From: Kluyveromyces lactis
Lineage: Eukaryota; Ascomycota; Saccharomycetes; Saccharomycetales; Saccharomycetaceae
NCBI RefSeq assembly: GCF_000002515.2
Contig: NC_006040.1
Span: 1,638,728 to 1,702,727, forward strand
DNA length: 64,000 nucleotides
Direction of reading: 5' to 3'
A program made the translations under genes and the position numbers. Below the pieces are notes generated by a model, which did no database searches, was not told where the DNA came from, and saw nothing but the letters and a program-made list of their open reading frames with translations. Shown here in pieces: positions 21,392 through 33,610 of this stretch (positions are counted from its first letter, which is position 1; the number at the start of each line of letters is the position of its first letter).

Positions 21392-22270
21392 TTAGAAGGG
21401 CTTTGCACATTTTCGTTTCTCAGCGACTCCGGTCTTTGGTGAAATCATTGTCTGCCAATCAATTGCATACATCTGTTCTCCAGCTCCGTTAGAAGACTTA
21501 GCGAACACCACGCCCAAGTCATTCCTTGCTGTAGTTAAATAGTAATGGGTACCATCGCCAAGTGAGAGCACTTGAGCACGTATTATATCCCCAGGTTTAA
21601 AACTTTCCATAACTTTTACTCTATCTCTATCAGTGGCCCTTACATCTTGGGATCTAATTATGCCCCTAAAAGTTTCTCCCAAATCCGCGGACACTTGCGA
21701 AACGGAAAACGTAGACGCACCAGATCCACCAGCAGCAGCAATTATGCCAGTCCCATTGCTTCCGACACCAGAGTCGATCGGCAAGGGCGAATTCTCAACT
21801 GCTAAAATCTCAACTGTTATTCTTTGCAAACTGATTCTGGTCACCCTCGCCAGTACGATATCGCCCTCTTGCGGAAGGTTATTGACAAACTGGTCATCAA
21901 CATACTTGCTAGCAAACTTGCTAGGATTTGATACTGATACTTTGAAACTTTTTATAACTCTACTATTGCCAGAGCTTGCATCCCCTCCGGTGGTCTCATG
22001 AGATTCTACAAACGTCGTATTCTCTGAGTCTTCTTGATCGTCGTCTTCGATAATATCTGCTGGAACTTCTTCCACAGATACAGAACCTTTTAATGTGGCT
22101 ACGATAATATCAACGTTCTTGCCGTTAACTCTAAAATTCTCCTGTTTACAGCCAGTGCCCGTTAGGAAGCGTATTACCACTTCTTGCTTGTTATCATCAT
22201 CAACATCAAATATTGGACATATAAGATCACCGGGTATAACAGTCTGGGGGAAATTTTTAAAAGGCTTCAT
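21392..22270 (-). CDS. CSL4: Exosome core cap subunit Csl4
   Basis: Csl4 is one of three S1-domain cap proteins of the RNA exosome. From the ATG at 22270 the protein is 292 residues, the same as S. cerevisiae Csl4, and begins MKPFKNFPQTVIPGDLICP, matching the N-terminal domain. The frame is open 13 codons further, with an alternative ATG at 22285. The S1 domain (about 130-230) contains EGDIVLARVTRISLQR and SPLPIDSGVGSNGTG. The C-terminal zinc-ribbon-like part ends YYLTTARNDLGVVFA and KRKCAKPF, nearly identical to yeast. Confidence 0.95.
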   Translation of the reverse strand: MKPFKNFPQTVIPGDLICPIFDVDDDNKQEVVIRFLTGTGCKQENFRVNGKNVDIIVATLKGSVSVEEVPADIIEDDDQEDSENTTFVESHETTGGDASSGNSRVIKSFKVSVSNPSKFASKYVDDQFVNNLPQEGDIVLARVTRISLQRITVEILAVENSPLPIDSGVGSNGTGIIAAAGGSGASTFSVSQVSADLGETFRGIIRSQDVRATDRDRVKVMESFKPGDIIRAQVLSLGDGTHYYLTTARNDLGVVFAKSSNGAGEQMYAIDWQTMISPKTGVAEKRKCAKPF

Positions 22271-22601
22271 TTTATAACGATGCATATAGACAAACCTTAC
22301 TGTTATCAAACACTCTTATTATCTTACAGGCCATATTTAAGCTAGTTTGGTATTACTGTTAGCTCATCGCATAAAGCAGCTCTTTTTTTATCATTTTCAT
22401 AATGAGTGAAACAATTTTCAAAATTTGGGAGATGTTGAAGACAAGTTAGAATTATTTTCAAATAGTAGGGTAATATTACCAAAGCTTTCAAAGCGGGCTC
22501 AACACGAAAGCTACGTGCACGATTTGAATCCATATAAAGGGAAACATAGAAACGCATGGTAAATGATTTAACTACTATGATTACATGTATTTATAGGTCT
22601 A
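22271..22601. other. CSL4-BNI4 spacer
   Basis: CSL4 promoter (minus strand) and BNI4 3' region; AT-rich, nothing special seen. Confidence 0.35.
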
Positions 22602-25073
22602 CTAAAAGAAGTGAGTGTTGCACATAGAATCTTCGTGAATGTCCATTTCTGCTTTAAGCTCATTCAGCTCGTCCTTTATCATTTGGGCCAATTGAGGAGT
22701 AAGTTGATTGCATGTTGCCGAATCAGGATGCCTATCATACTCAAGTTCACCATAGGTCTCATAAAGGACTATTTGAGAGGAAAACTTAACAAGTTTTGCT
22801 GCATAGCTAGATCTTTCTTCCGATTTCTTCGACATCTGATCTGAGATATGTTCAAGTCCCGTAAGCCCTGAAAGTTCCATGGTACTGTTGAATTGTGGCG
22901 CTTTCAAACCCCTAAAAGACATCGATATAGGCCTGCTCATCGATGTTGTGATATCTGGTAAAAATGCGTTGATCTTTGGGGATTCTTTTACTGCATGTAT
23001 GCCATTAAAATCTTCGTTCTCAAAATCTTCCTCATCATAATTATCAAAATATAAACTGCTATCAGAAAAAGTGTTTTGGTTGCTACTGCTAACATTTTCT
23101 GGTGATGTGTCTCTTGTTTTTATAGTACTTGATATGTGTTTCTGATCATCCAAACCAGTCTGTTTTTGGTTGAGTACTGAACTGTTTGTCTTAATTTCTG
23201 GGGAGTTAGTAAGTTCCACAAGAAATGAGTTTTCTGTCTCAGTATTGAAGCTGGGCTTGGATAGAGAGTTTTTCACAGATTCTTTGACCGGATTTAGAGT
23301 TTCATAGTGTGAACGATTGTCAGAATAGAGATCAAAATTTAACTCGATATCTTGTCCAAAGTCTATTATACTTGCAAATTCCATGATATCTGAGATTAAT
23401 TCGTTGTCTTCATTATCTGAATCTTCAAGACTAGATTTAGTTGCCTTATTCTGCACCAATGGTTTTTCTAGTTGATCTTCTTGATCAGATTCCATTGTCA
23501 GCTCGTTTAACTTTTGCTCTATGGAACCAAAAGAAAAATCTCTCTGTTGTGGTGAAATTGTGAAACTTGCACTTCGAGTACCATGACTATTGTCCAAATC
23601 AGAACTGGCGGATATTTTTTCATCAGACGTAGTTTCAAACTTTCCGCTGCGCAGAATACTGCTCACCGGAGATTTCGTTAAATCCGGGGTTGCGAAAGAT
23701 GTTCTTGTAGCTTCGGTAATGAACATTCCTTCCATTTTGGCATTGAGTGAAATGTGATCACTCAATGATCTGGTACGTAGAGAAGACATTGAGTTTCGTT
23801 GATTTGATTTCATAGATCTGGACCTTTCAAGAGAGACAATTGACTCAACCTCTGATACGTCGAGTGACTTTGGAAAAACATCTCTTGGGAATTTATCCTC
23901 TGTAGTTAATTCAGGCACATCTTTCACAAAATTTAGGGGCGTTGGCTTACGCTTTTGGAAGACCTTCTGTGGTCGTGTATTGTTCTTTGGAAGGATCTGG
24001 GATTCTGTATGTCGTTCCACGACCACATTATCACTCTTTTTAACAGCATTGCTGTCATTGTTCTTATTCTTCCTAAAGGTGGTGAAGATACTGCTGCTAC
24101 TAAGTGACCTCTTAGTGCCAGGCCCTTTCAAGTCTTCATTAGATTGGCCTTTTTTTGACGCCAAACTAAAACTCTTCGATGTTGACATTTGTTTCTCCGT
24201 AGACTGCTTTGGCTTCCTCCAAAAATTGAGCAGGCTTCTTCTTCGTTTTGATTTGCTTGTATCAATATCTTGTCCACCCTTTACGTTAGAATCCAATCTT
24301 TGTAGTACTGGCGTATTCTTCTGGATTTCTAATGAAACAGTTTCCTGCATTAATGAAACTGTTGGCGTGAGAGGTTCATCAATATTTGGTTTTTGTTCTA
24401 GTATTAACGTGTGTGGGTCTTCGTCGGCACATTCATTTGCTGACTTGATGGTAGGAATAGTATACTGCGAATCGGTTTCATTGTCGCTCTTTAAGCTTCT
24501 AACTTCACTTTTAAAAGAATTTGAAGACTGATCGTTAATTAAAGGTTCGGCACTGTTTTCTTTGGTCTGTTGTTGAACTTTGGGAGTAGTTAAGAAATCA
24601 GGCTGTTCAACGGAAGGATTTAACGGTATTGGGTGTTTAAAAATGATTGCTTCGTCGTTATCTGCTAGATCTATCAAATTTGGGGAGCCAGATTCAGCAA
24701 TATTTGAAGAATTCTGTTCCAAATTTCCCTCGGCGGGCTCTTCCGTTTCTTCTTTGATCGTGTCAGCTACAAAATTAGTTGATAGCTTTCTCACCATCAT
24801 ATCAGCTTGCTTCGTTTTTTCATTTAGAATACCGGCAAGTGCACTTAAGGAGGGTGATGATGTCATTTGTATTATGCCGGTTCGCTGTTCGTTTGAATTT
24901 AATGGAATGTTGCTGTTTATGGAGTTGATAGAGTTTGCAGAGGTGTCTCTAATTATTACCGAGTTTCTTAAAGATCTCGCATGCTGTAAGGTATTGATTT
25001 TTTGTCCAACGTAGAAGTTACTATCCACTTCATTGTTCATTTGTGGTTGAGGATCCACAACAGGTGTTGTCAT
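22602..25073 (-). CDS. BNI4: Bud-neck scaffold Bni4
   Basis: Bni4 links chitin synthase III (through Skt5) and the Glc7 phosphatase to septins at the bud neck. The 823-residue protein is mostly low-complexity Ser/Asn/Glu sequence, as in the family. The N-terminal NFYVGQKINTLQHARSLRNS matches the conserved start of Bni4. The C-terminus has the signature block LVKFSSQIVLYETYGELEYD (containing a Glc7/PP1-docking VKFS) followed by RHPDSATCNQLTP and the terminal MCNTHFF. The ATG at 25073 fits the orthologue start. The frame is open 35 more codons upstream to a GTG without any ATG, ending at a stop at 25194-25196. Confidence 0.92.
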   Translation of the reverse strand: MTTPVVDPQPQMNNEVDSNFYVGQKINTLQHARSLRNSVIIRDTSANSINSINSNIPLNSNEQRTGIIQMTSSPSLSALAGILNEKTKQADMMVRKLSTNFVADTIKEETEEPAEGNLEQNSSNIAESGSPNLIDLADNDEAIIFKHPIPLNPSVEQPDFLTTPKVQQQTKENSAEPLINDQSSNSFKSEVRSLKSDNETDSQYTIPTIKSANECADEDPHTLILEQKPNIDEPLTPTVSLMQETVSLEIQKNTPVLQRLDSNVKGGQDIDTSKSKRRRSLLNFWRKPKQSTEKQMSTSKSFSLASKKGQSNEDLKGPGTKRSLSSSSIFTTFRKNKNNDSNAVKKSDNVVVERHTESQILPKNNTRPQKVFQKRKPTPLNFVKDVPELTTEDKFPRDVFPKSLDVSEVESIVSLERSRSMKSNQRNSMSSLRTRSLSDHISLNAKMEGMFITEATRTSFATPDLTKSPVSSILRSGKFETTSDEKISASSDLDNSHGTRSASFTISPQQRDFSFGSIEQKLNELTMESDQEDQLEKPLVQNKATKSSLEDSDNEDNELISDIMEFASIIDFGQDIELNFDLYSDNRSHYETLNPVKESVKNSLSKPSFNTETENSFLVELTNSPEIKTNSSVLNQKQTGLDDQKHISSTIKTRDTSPENVSSSNQNTFSDSSLYFDNYDEEDFENEDFNGIHAVKESPKINAFLPDITTSMSRPISMSFRGLKAPQFNSTMELSGLTGLEHISDQMSKKSEERSSYAAKLVKFSSQIVLYETYGELEYDRHPDSATCNQLTPQLAQMIKDELNELKAEMDIHEDSMCNTHFF

Positions 25074-25640
25074 CTCTTGTGCTTTAAAAGTGCTTTCTCT
25101 TGGAAATGAACCTATCCAACTTTCTTCTTCACTGCTAAAACTAATGATTGATTGATTCCTTATTGATCCTAGTATCACGAATGATTTAAAGAATTATATG
25201 AATCAGGTGCGATAAGGGTGCAAATGCGATTCCAAGCAGATTTCTTGTTTGAACGCTTTGGACCTTTGACAATCGTCTTACCTGTTCGATTCGGAACTAT
25301 GTTTAGTATTGGAGACCCAATACTGATCGCGTATTAAAATCGATAGTGCTTTGATTTAGATTTTTTTTTCGAACTTTTGGTGAAGGCCACTACGCGATCC
25401 ATAACCAATTCCAGTAAATAAAAAAAAAAAAATAGAAACAAAGAAGTGTTTGAAAAGTTTAGCATCACAGACATATCGATGGGCATAGACGGGAGAATAG
25501 ATCTGTCACATTCATCGCAAACCTCTATGGTACTGTTCTAAAACTAAGTTCACTATTTGCAGAATTAGAATGTTTATATAATGACCCTGTTAGATTAGGG
25601 CTTTTGTGTTATATAGCAAAGTGTATGTGGAGACTACTAT
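25074..25640. other. BNI4 promoter and globin-like gene 3' region
   Basis: About 570 bp with A/T tracts at 25363-25370 and 25420-25432. A GTTCGATTC string at about 25284 resembles a tRNA B box but no cloverleaf forms around it. Apart from the extended BNI4 frame, nothing coding was recognised. Confidence 0.4.
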
Positions 25641-26933
25641 CTACATAATTATGCAGTCTTCTGATCCAGCAGGTCCTGACAGTGTAGTTGACTTGCCCTT
25701 ATTCCTGCCTTTGAGTTTATTAGAGAAAAAGCTTCTATCGTTGATGTTAGCAGTAGAAGATTTCATTGGGGTGTTTTTGTTAGTGCTTAACGTCGGTGCT
25801 TGCAAGTGCTGGTTGACATTATTGTTGTTTTTCTTAGGATTGTGGGAAGAAACTGTTTGCAGTACCTGCGGTGTCTGAGATTCTAATGGTTCATTTATAG
25901 GAATCTTTGTTGTTGGTGTGTTTTCTATCAAATTAGGGACAGGTAAATGCAACTCACTTTCAACATAATCGACTTTTAGAATCGGATCAATTCCAAATTG
26001 TAAAATGCTGTTTGCCAAGTACGAATATAATCTAGCCCAGGTTTCTTCTAATTCAAATGTGCAGTATACACCAAACCTGTCTCTAATAGTTCGCAGAAGT
26101 GCAACCCCCATCAGTTCGAACTGAGGAGGGTGAATTCCCAAAACTCTAGCATGTCTTTTCCCCAAGTTATTCAGATAAGCTTCCATAGCAGTTAAATCCT
26201 CGAGGTTATTGATAGCCATTGTTAGTACTCCTGCGAAGGCAGTGTCTTGGTGTTTCAATGAAGGGAAAGCCTTTTCCAGGTCAGGATCCATAGATAAAAA
26301 ATTGGAATAAAACTGAGCACAAAATAAAGAACTTGACATTGAGTTTGATATTGTTGCTGTTGTTATTGTTTGGGGCTTGGAAGTTGTCGTATTACTATTA
26401 GTGCTTGTCCCGGTTGTTATTCTTTTTAATTTCATTTTGCTTCCCGTTTCGAAGACACTAGAAGATTCAGGTTGTGATACAGACGAAGATCTGCTAGTCT
26501 TGAACACTCTTTTGAAAAAAGAAGATGATTTGGTTTCATTTGATTTTTCATCAGATAACATGAGATTCCAGGAGTCTCTTATCAGTTTGATTTCTCTCGT
26601 TGTCAACTTCAATACAATCTTATATCTGATTCCTTCTACCACATTAGAAGATAGAGATTGAGCATTGGAAGTCTGAGACATAATTTCTATGGCATCTTCA
26701 GAAGATGATGATCTGGTGGAACTCAATGAATGAGTAGAGCTAGAGTAAGCCGGCGTCTTACTTAAATCCACAGAATTGCTATAATGATAAAGTAGCTGTG
26801 ATTCCAGCGTATCATTTCCAACTGTCATGGAATCATCATAGGATTCACTATCTGAACCAAAGCCAGTAGGTATGAAAGCGATTTGAGAATGATCCAGAGG
26901 ATTGTAAACACTAGTCCTTATTTTGTCACTCAT
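25641..26933 (-). CDS. Globin-like haem protein with C-terminal CaaX box (YNL234W orthologue)
   Basis: Orthologue by position and content of S. cerevisiae YNL234W, a haem-binding globin-domain protein linked to glucose signalling. It is 430 residues. A long Ser/Thr-rich N-terminus precedes a split globin domain: helix A-like TTREIKLIRDSWNLML (111-126), a low-complexity insert (130-200), then SLFCAQFYSNFLSMDPDLEK through LGKRHARVLGIHPPQFELMG to about 320. His261 in LGKRHARVLGI is the expected proximal haem ligand. The final segment is basic (KLKGRNKGK) and ends EDCIIM, a CaaX prenylation box with Cys427, suggesting farnesylation and membrane attachment. The haem ligand assignment is inference from family alignment; the CaaX box is seen directly. 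Confidence 0.9.
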   Translation of the reverse strand: MSDKIRTSVYNPLDHSQIAFIPTGFGSDSESYDDSMTVGNDTLESQLLYHYSNSVDLSKTPAYSSSTHSLSSTRSSSSEDAIEIMSQTSNAQSLSSNVVEGIRYKIVLKLTTREIKLIRDSWNLMLSDEKSNETKSSSFFKRVFKTSRSSSVSQPESSSVFETGSKMKLKRITTGTSTNSNTTTSKPQTITTATISNSMSSSLFCAQFYSNFLSMDPDLEKAFPSLKHQDTAFAGVLTMAINNLEDLTAMEAYLNNLGKRHARVLGIHPPQFELMGVALLRTIRDRFGVYCTFELEETWARLYSYLANSILQFGIDPILKVDYVESELHLPVPNLIENTPTTKIPINEPLESQTPQVLQTVSSHNPKKNNNNVNQHLQAPTLSTNKNTPMKSSTANINDRSFFSNKLKGRNKGKSTTLSGPAGSEDCIIM

Positions 26934-28503
26934 TGATATTTTGGAAATGGACGCAGTTTATAAATTTCAGGGGGTTGATAACCGTAGTTAAACTAGGAAA
27001 GAGTCTTTGAGCTTGGTAATCTAAATGAGATTGTTTTAAAATTATGAGATCTATTTCTGTAACGGCAAAAAACTTCCGACTTATACCTGTGAGGACTGCT
27101 TAGTTCTTCTAACGAAGCAGATATGTAATATCAGTATAATAAATAAAATAGTACGTCTAGAGTGAAATCGATAGGCAAATACGAAGGCGAGCAGGCGTAC
27201 CCAGTCTTCGGGATTAATCGAAATACCAGTTCCAAGATAAAGGAAAGAAAAAATCGTCAGTTCTCATTTTTAAAACTTTGACAGTTTTGGGATAAACTTT
27301 TTTTTTTTTAGTTTTGCAGTTAAAAACTGCGACAGGGCAGAATTACTATGCCGAGAATGGTGGACTAAACGAATTGTTTCTTGAAAGATCCAGAAGGGTG
27401 AAAACTGTTTGGTATATTAAGGGTATCGCACTCTTCAGGAGAAGTCTCACCAGATACAAAAACAGTTATTATATGAGAAAAGGTAGCTATCTTGTTGATA
27501 TGCATGTGAAAGAGATGCTTAACCAACCTTAATAATTCAAACAAAGTATCATGCATTTTTGCCGTTTCCCTATGTCAGTATTATTCTCATATAACAAGTA
27601 AATTGATAGACCTTATTGTTGGTAGTTAACAAGTTTTGAGTTACAAACTAGCCAGAGACCCGGTTCGAAAAAGATGTACCTGCTTACTGGCAACGAGAAG
27701 TTATTTTTTCTGTATAGTTGATTCTGAACGTTCCCCACGGTTCCAATAACTGTATTCAACTAATGCTGTCGAACATCAAGGCGACCCTAAACTGCTAATC
27801 ATCTTTAGTAATTATTTGAGGTGAGTATCAATTCATTGAGCTGTAATTTTCTCTTAAAAGCTTGGTACCGGAATGGCGGATAACTTTCGTTTGTTGACAC
27901 AACATTTTTGTTCCTGTACCTGAAATATGCAGGTCCGCATTTTTTTTCTTACGATCTGCTTGGTGTTAGTTTTCTTTTTAATTTTTGCTCAGAACCATCC
28001 CGTAAGATATAGATTAACGGATTCTATGAAAAATCAAGTATTTTTGTTAGTGGGCGGCATTTAATCACCACTGAACAATGCAAATATACATTATTAATTT
28101 GTCTTGCTAATTAAAGAAGTGTATTTTAATCAATTTGTTTCGTACTACTAAATGATATTGTTCTGACTAAACTGAGTAAACTTTGTGCATTATAATAATC
28201 TGGACTGAAATCGATGAGACGCATTGCGCTCAATTCTAGGGATTAAAAGAAAAACCTAAAGGGAATTCAAGATTTGGAATAATTCAGAAAACGTACACAG
28301 ATACTGCTAACTGGAATTCCCTAGAACATCCGTGTATTAGCAAATGAGATTATTTGTCATGACATTCGGATTTGCTATTTTTGAGACAAAACGTACGCCT
28401 GTTTCGGGTTATATTGAATTCTACAGAGGTGTTACTTTCTGGGAATTTATGTGCACTGGACAACTGAGCTTCAATATTGCGGAGCTAATTAGAACATAAT
28501 CGA
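26934..28503. other. Long gene-free spacer between globin-like gene and SIN4
   Basis: 1.57 kb that must hold the globin-like gene promoter and the SIN4 3' end. A T-tract lies at 27298-27309. Arms GGGAATTC (28261-28268) and GAATTCCC (28314-28321) form a spaced inverted repeat. The 72-codon frame at 27314-27532 starts at a TTG, and I see no family in it. No tRNA, snRNA or known snoRNA pattern was recognised, so most of this stretch is unexplained. Confidence 0.4.
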
Positions 28504-31858
<3,355 letters not shown>

Positions 31859-33145
31859 TTAGGCTTCACGGACGTCTTCCAAAGAGAATTCTAAAACTGC
31901 ATCTTCGGAATGGTGGTTATCTAAAAAGGAGCCAGACTTTTGTTCAATGAGACGTTGATAAAAGTTTAAGCATAATAGCTGCCAAAGGAACACTAAGAAG
32001 GCCCCGGAAATAAGAATTAGACTATATGCACCGTGATCTGCACCTAATCTCAAAACTAAAATTAATTGTTCTTCGTTTGCGCCCATAAACAATATACCTG
32101 AACAAATTAGACAAAACGGTGGTAGGTACTGAAATGAGTGTATATGTTTATCAGTCCTGCGATCACGAAGCAAGAAGGCAATTTCAATAATACGTAGAGC
32201 TCCACCGCTCATGAGAACTAACCCAAACAAATAGTGAACTTTTGTGCTGATGATAAGCTTCTGTGAATGTTCCGACATTGCCCAGCCAGTAACAATAATG
32301 AGCAGTCCTGGCACAAATGTTCTGCTACCGTCACGAGAGAGGTATATCCCGACAAGTCCACCAGCCCACCAAATGATCCCCATTGCAGTGTGTTGATAGT
32401 CTCCATGGTTCCATTCTTCTCTTCCCCATCTATGTTCTGTGAAAGTGTTAACAATTCCCCAGGCACACATAACGCAACTGTCATAGAAATCCTGTGAGTA
32501 TTTCCCATTGTTATTCCTCAACCAAGGAAGTACAAGCACTGTCACATAAACGAATCCATACAGAACAAAAGCAGTGCCCATAATACCGTGAGCGATACAT
32601 TGACCGGTGTGTTTTCCACGACAAAATCCAAACAAAGCAACAGGCGCGAGACAGATTTTCACCCAACCCCCTAGCACACATAACAGAGATAACACTCTAT
32701 GGGCAATCTCGACCTTTGTTGAAGCTATATGAGACAAGGCGCTTTTGATCCTGTCATTGAACAACAGAAAGTTCGATCCTGTATATATAGCACCGGTTAG
32801 AAAAGTAAGACCGGATAACAACAGTAATGCCCAGGAACAACCTCTGGATGTCCTGTTTTCGATACCATCTCCATCAGGGAACCTCAAAAATAATGCTTCT
32901 ACTAAGCAGTAAGCGCAACTTATTGATTGGAAGAATAACGATGAATACACTTTACCGCCAAATGTTAAAGTCGTTGAAAAAGACGGTAATAGAAGCAAAA
33001 AGGTCATTGATGCCAACCAATGGAAGGTTTTGCTACCTGCTGCGTTAATTTCAGGTCTTGTATATTCCTCTATATCATCCATATTCATTGCAGCCGCCAG
33101 AGACATGCAGGTCAAAAGACACAGATAGTTACGAGACATTGTCAT
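31859..33145 (-). CDS. YTP1: Ytp1-like polytopic membrane protein
   Basis: Orthologue of S. cerevisiae Ytp1, a membrane protein of unknown function with weak similarity to mitochondrial electron-transport proteins. From the first ATG it is 428 residues (459 in S. cerevisiae); an ATG two codons later gives a cleaner signal peptide (SRNYLCLLTCMSLAAA). About ten hydrophobic segments span 50-415. Conserved Ytp1 features include MDDIEEYTRPEIN after the signal peptide, THTEHRWGREEW-like FTEHRWGREEWNHGDYQHT and MGIIWWAGGLVGIY, rich in His and Trp. The frame is open 28 codons upstream to a GTG, but no ATG lies there. Function is unknown. Confidence 0.9.
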   Translation of the reverse strand: MTMSRNYLCLLTCMSLAAAMNMDDIEEYTRPEINAAGSKTFHWLASMTFLLLLPSFSTTLTFGGKVYSSLFFQSISCAYCLVEALFLRFPDGDGIENRTSRGCSWALLLLSGLTFLTGAIYTGSNFLLFNDRIKSALSHIASTKVEIAHRVLSLLCVLGGWVKICLAPVALFGFCRGKHTGQCIAHGIMGTAFVLYGFVYVTVLVLPWLRNNNGKYSQDFYDSCVMCAWGIVNTFTEHRWGREEWNHGDYQHTAMGIIWWAGGLVGIYLSRDGSRTFVPGLLIIVTGWAMSEHSQKLIISTKVHYLFGLVLMSGGALRIIEIAFLLRDRRTDKHIHSFQYLPPFCLICSGILFMGANEEQLILVLRLGADHGAYSLILISGAFLVFLWQLLCLNFYQRLIEQKSGSFLDNHHSEDAVLEFSLEDVREA

Positions 33146-33610
33146 TACACCCTTCCACCCTAAACTCTTGGACGACGTCAAAATAGAAGTAGTTGATAAC
33201 TGAGATAATAGATCCTTAACCCTAATCACAATTGAATGAGTTCCTTTTAATCGTTGCAGTGAAATCGTGAGTCGGAACTGTCCCTGTTAATGAACTACAT
33301 GTCAGAATCCTTTATATCCCATTAACTATAATCACCTTAAACTATGCTAGTTTTACATGTTTTTTTTTATGTTCCACTTCTGATTCATTTTTTTGAGAAT
33401 GCGGAAATTGTTACTTCTTATTTCATGATTGAAAATGAATCCTAGATTCGCCTACAGTATGTTGATGATGCAACAATTCCATCCATTTTAGCTCATTTTG
33501 TATCATTGGACATCAAGCGATATGACTTCGAGGCTAAAAACCTATCTTTCTATATGAAAACGTCAGTATTTTGAGATTTATCTCTTATGAACTGGTTATG
33601 CTATGTCTTT
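33146..33610. other. YTP1 promoter and KEX2 3' region
   Basis: Ordinary AT-rich spacer with a T-tract at 33361-33368; no further feature recognised. Confidence 0.35.

Noticed and set aside
25280-25300. tRNA B-box-like GTTCGATTC
   Set aside because: Flanking sequence forms no T arm, anticodon arm or acceptor stem.
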